Shown here in pieces: positions 34,501 through 40,500 of a stretch of 64,000 bases of DNA (the first letter of the stretch is position 1; each line of letters opens with the position of its first letter). The position numbers and the translations under genes were made by a program. The DNA comes from Cladopsammia gracilis (Eukaryota; Cnidaria; Anthozoa; Scleractinia; Dendrophylliidae): positions 124,001 to 188,000 of the forward strand of contig JAJGOT010000003.1 of assembly GCA_022457155.1 (NCBI GenBank). The letters are read 5' to 3'. The notes below the pieces were generated by a model, which was given only the letters and a program-made list of their open reading frames with translations, was not told the origin of the DNA and ran no database searches.

Positions 34501-37500
34501 CTCCTATTTTTAGTCTGACTCTGAGCTATACCTTACATGTACAGTGTATGCCTCTGGACCCAGTTTACAGTACACAATGTTTAAATGTTTTAAGGTTGGT
34601 CAGATTGAAATTGGTTTGGACCATGGATTTGTTAAACACTGTCTAAATAACCGGTCCTTATAATATCTCATTTCCTAGCTAACTCTAACACAAAGCTAAC
34701 CATCACATTATTGGCTATAATTATGTATCTTTGTGCTAGTGGTGATGGTTAGCCTTGTGTTAGAGTTAAATAGGGTTAGTTAGGGTTAGCTTACTAAGAT
34801 AGAATACTGGGTACACATTTAACCTAGATTGAATACTGATTCAACCTGAGAACGGATTTTACCTGCAACATATACACTGTACACCTGGGTGGAGAGAGAC
34901 AATGTGGAGCAAAGTTTCTTGTCTATGGAAACAACATGATGGCAGAGACCAGGCTCAAACCACCAACCTTCAGGATGAAAGTCTGACGTGCTATAAACCA
35001 CTAGACCACTGCACCTTAATGACATACATGTACATGTATCATACCTTTATTAATTGTATCAATAACACAATTCTCGATTGTGATTGGTTATCCGCGCACC
35101 TATTTCTTACGTAATAGGCACATGTGAGTGTCTAATTACAGCTGTCCATTACAACTTTTTGTAACTGGATAGCTGTAATTGGACACCTACATTGCACATG
35201 CATGTACACGTACTTACAGTTTTTCGGCCATAGTGATCTGCAAGCCACCCCCAAAAAGACGAACCTAGCATCATTCCGACAAAGACAACCTGCAAAAACA
35301 TAATTAAAGCTTTAATATTCTCAGACCTCTTAAGCAGAAAACTCACAAAAGGGGCAACTCATAATTCAAATAACCCTAGGGCATACCAGGGGTGGGTGCT
35401 AAAAAAATTAACACCCTACCTGCCAAGTATGTGAAACTTCACATGAGCCCAATTTAGATTGAGGCTTGTTTTGAATTTTGCATTAGTCATCTGAAGAGTG
35501 CATTACTGAATCAAGTAATGAAATAAAATTAATTTTTCCAATTTATAATGAATTCACTAATTCACTCTTGGCAGGATCGCTTGACTAGTTTTGGCTGTAA
35601 ATAAATATTAAGGAACTAGCAGCATAAGAAAGTACTGCTCAGGCTGTAGCTTCCATATAATTCCCATTCCACCCAAAGTCACTCAAAAGTTAATTATATC
35701 ACATTCTTGACTCAACATTTGATGCTACATAAAAGCACACAGGTCACTCAATTTCTAGTTAACAGCCCCTTAATAAGCAAAAAGCATTCAGAATACAATG
35801 TATATACATGTATAGAAATTGACAATTGGGTAAAACTACATGATTGATGTGAAAAATGTAAGAGTGCTATACCCGCCAAGTCTCATGCCTTAGGCGTGAG
35901 TCTCATGCCTGTGAGTCCAAAACTCCGGTCTCATGCCAACTCACACCTATGGAGCAATTTCTCATGCCTGACTTACAGATCTGGTATTGAGCTATCAGCC
36001 TTAGTTAACTGATCACATGCACATTTTGATTACAGCTGGATGTTATTAAGCGGAGGTCTGAGGTCCATGCATGGAAACTTCCAAATTCTTCAGAAATCTT
36101 TGGAATAGATTGGGTTTTCTTTGGATTTGGTTGGGTCGCCTTCGGAAATCCTGGCACTCCCACGAAAAAATTCTCACGCCTCTCACTCGAAAGAGTTGGC
36201 CGGTATAGAGGCCCTGTAAGAGATTGGGGGGGGGGGGGGAATGCGTGTCCCTACCTTCTGATTTTCAAACCTTCAGTGAGGTTCATGTGTTGCTATCTGA
36301 GATTCATGTACTAGTACCATGCCACAAGTTTTCAATTTCGCAGAATCTTCTTTTCGTTCATCGTCATTTCACTTTGCTAATGTCGCTGTTTCAATGCCAT
36401 ATGTTCATTAGAATTCACCCTGACAGCCTTGAAACTTCACGTGATGTTGATGTTTCACAGATTGAAGCAAAATTTCAAACATGCCAGGGCAATAGCACTA
36501 ATTTTGTTGAGAATCAATGAAATTCACTCTTGTTACTTTTGCACAGTACTGTAATTGAATGATTGATCATCACCTACCGTAGTGACCAAAGCTTCTTTCC
36601 AAGATGGAAGATGCCAGATACAGCGAATTGTTGGGGCAAGAATTGAGAGCAGCATCATCTCAAGTGCATCAGCGATCTAAAATATTAATTGAAAGTATTA
36701 AGAGTCTGATAGCTTGCAATTAACAACTGCATCAGTAAGTTGAGGTCTGTGACATCCAGGAGCTTCCACTATTAGCAGACACAAATAACAGACTGGAATA
36801 ACACAATGACATTGTATTTCAAGCAAAGGGTACTTACTACAAAAAATCCAACCATCCAGATTATATTCATTTGAAATTTGCCAAAGCCAATTTTCTCCAC
36901 AGCTTCGGACAATGTGTAGGTTGGCCCTCCAGAATCTGTGTCTGAAAAAAATATTACCTCTGTTAAAAATTCAGCAATTGAAAAATTACATTGTTGTCTA
37001 TCTAAGAATGCAATCTTTATACATGTTACATCATAGAATGAGATGAGACTGCATGCAATTTCTGATTTTTTTGCTATTTGAGCATTAGAAAGTTCTTGTA
37101 TTTACTGTTAGAAATGTTGGCTTACCCATTGAAAGCGTTGCAATAACCAACCATTCAAACGCTCTATAAAAGTGTTTGTTATTCATTAATTTTGCCCATT
37201 TAACAGATAACTGTTAAGGTATATTTTCCCATGGAAGGTCACGTGTATGTGCTTCCAAGTATAAAATTATGACCCCTTTTACAAATCTGAGACTAGTTTG
37301 CCCAAGATGTGTACATGTATGTTGTGGTTCAATTTTTTCTTTGGTTTGAAAATTTTTAAACCAGTTTGATTTTTGTTTTCCTTTGTCTCAGAATTGGTAA
37401 TAAATCTGAGACAAAAGCAAAATAAAATTGAACTGGTTTGAAAAGGAAAAATTTGAACTACAACATGTACGTACAATTTAAAAGACAACAGGATATCAAG

Positions 37501-40500
37501 CAGGTGCGAGGGTCAAGAAAAAAGAAAAACATGGGAGTTTTTAAAAAAAAGGAAAAATATTTTAAAATCAAAGGCTCCTACACAAGAGCCAACCCCTGAA
37601 TAAGAAATGTTAACACGTAACGCAATAATTATTGCGGTAAGATATGTTTTCACACCGACATGGTTCGATATTTTTTTGAAATTAAACTTAAGGATTTTTG
37701 ACGAACACAAAAAAGAAGAAAAGTAAATCACTTTCCTAATGTCCAGTCTGAAGAAAAAAAAGAAGGGGAGAGAAAAAAAGAAAAAAGGTGTCTTGGGCGT
37801 GAATTGAACCTGGGGTCTTTCGAGTGTGCCAGGTGCTAGACCACCCATCCTTTGTGGGATAATTTTAGTAAAACACAGCTTCAATGTCGACATGACAATC
37901 TGGTAAGTACCCTGGGTGTGACACAGTGTGACCCCCCCCCCTGAAAACTCCAGTAGCTATGCTCCTGCATCATAATATAATTATAATGTCCCCAAGAGGC
38001 TTGTCACTTGTGGTATCCAGGAACATTCTTGAAGTTGACTTGCAAAGATCTGCCTATTCCTGGATTTTGTAACACACACACAATGAAATGGCATCTTTCA
38101 GTTGTCTGAAAACACTCTATTTTAGGATGCTGAATCATGATATTAATAAAAATTGGGAAAATAGGGGCTTAGAAGAAAATAAGCAGACCTAAAAAAATAG
38201 AAAAAATAGGAACTTGCACTACAGCTGTAGATCTATGCACTTTACATTTACTAAGAGTAGTAATTGGTAAATTCGAAAATTTGTGAGACAGCAAAACTAG
38301 CATTTTTCTTTGCAACACCAAGACTTGACTTTTTAAAATACGAGACCATAAGCCTGAAACTTCAAGACAGCTACACGAAAAAAAAATCAGGACATTAGAG
38401 AACCACTGAAAAAACAGACTGTTAGACCAGTAAAATTTTACTGAAAAACCATTGTCACCCCTTCTACTGATTCTAGCAATATACATGTAAGCTTACATAT
38501 TACATACAGCTAATCATAAATTTTAATTTTAATGTTAAATTGTTATAACATTGTAAAGCGCCACCCACGGACAACTAAGTGAAGTTTGACTCTACAGAAA
38601 TGTAAATTATCATTAGTTTTTGTGATAAAAATAATGTCTTTCTTAGTTTTTTTTTTATCACCTACGTATTTATGAAATAAACCTGGTTAAGCTTTACCTT
38701 ATAACTCAAAAATGATATAAAACTGAAAATGTTCAATAAATTTCATTCATATTTTTGTTGAATATTAATAATCTTGCCAACTGGCTGGCCATAACCCCTT
38801 TTCAAAACAGCTATATGTAGCCTGACATTTTAAATATTGTATTAAATGAAAAGCAGGGTAAATGAACGGATGACTGGTAAGCTTATAGAATTTAGCAAAA
38901 ATGTGAAGTTAATAGGAAGTCAAGAGATCGGTTGAAAACTGAAGGTCAATAAGCTTACAACAATTTGAAATCCACGATTAGCATATTAAAAGCATCGTTC
39001 AACTCGCTCATTCCCTAAAACAGCTAAGTAAATATTAAAAAACAATATTAGCTTAGCTTCGTAAAATATATGTAATCATTAAGTAAACCGATTGAAATTG
39101 ACAAGTTTAGTTTAATACACAAGTTAATTTGCAAATTAATAAGCTTAAGTAAGCTTAAGTTTAACTTTACAAAAAGCTATGTAAAATGCATTCATCCATC
39201 AGAAAACAGTTTTTGCTTGCCGGGACTGTGAAAGAAAACAGTTACAGATGTAGGTGTCTACATTAGAAGCGACAAGAAGTTTATACACCGCTTAACCGGC
39301 AAAAATATGTGATAAGCTTATGTGATATGACTGTGCAAAACAACACGTAAGTACTTAAGCTTACATGTACGGAATCATCTTCCGTGCTAGGAAAAATGCC
39401 TCCAAAAATTTTAAGTTACGTTACCTTCCAAATCCTGTTCTTCGAACTCATCGCCTGCGACCAGTGGCATAAATATGTCCTCTGTGAGTCCATCGATTTC
39501 TGTTAACTCATGTCTTGGCGGCGATCGCGATTTTGTCCTCGAAAACTGAACGTTCGGCATATCCGAGTCACTTTCGGCTCCGTTCATATTAGATCTTCCT
39601 GTTTATGATTGTCACTCGATAAAAGTGTGTTTTGATGATTTTCTGTTTGAATCGAGTAACCTGATAAATTGTTTTGTCTACAATCACTGTCTTATGTCAA
39701 ATCTTCAGTTCTTTGTCCTTTAAACCACATTCTGAATAAAATCATACGTGAGGAAAACAAACTTGCTACTTGCCGCCATTATTGAAATTTGCATTCTGGT
39801 TACCCACAATTCTTCGGGCACCGTAAGCTGAAGCCGGTGGAAAAAATCTTCGAGAAGTTTATAGTTTTTGAGAATTACAACATGTACGACATAGAACGTC
39901 TCTGAAGTACAGAACGAAGCGACAGCCAGGTTATTGTCACGATTTTAGGGTTTAAAATAAGGTGACGGTGTAAAAGTAAAGGAGGCAGAATATTTAATTC
40001 TGCCACGTACGTTCTGCCTACTCTCAGAAATATTAGTCGCGGTTAGTTGCCACGCAGCTCTTTCAGAACCTCTAATTTCATTGGACCTGCTTGTTTTCAG
40101 GGCAACGACGGTCCATTGCTGTGTTGTTTGTTCAATTGTTTTCTGAGCCAATCAGAGAAGACCTTGCAAGAGCTGCGTGGCGCCCATTATAAGGGCCTGG
40201 TCGCACCAGGGAAATTTTGATAAAATTTTTCTTTCTTTAAGATAAAACTCTTTCATCATATCAAGTTTCCTAATGCGACCGGTGTTTCACAAATTTGAAA
40301 AAAAAAAATGGAAATTCCTGCTAAACTTCAAAGACGCCGTAGTGTATGGGCGCGGCAGGCCGATTTTGAAAACATCGAAGAAAACAAAAACCGCTTCCAG
40401 AGGGACACACTCTTAGTGTATGGCGCGACCCTAAATGTTAACAAATTTTTGGAACTTCCGTTTGCGGTTTCAAATTTTTGGTAATTTTTGCACGGGTCAA

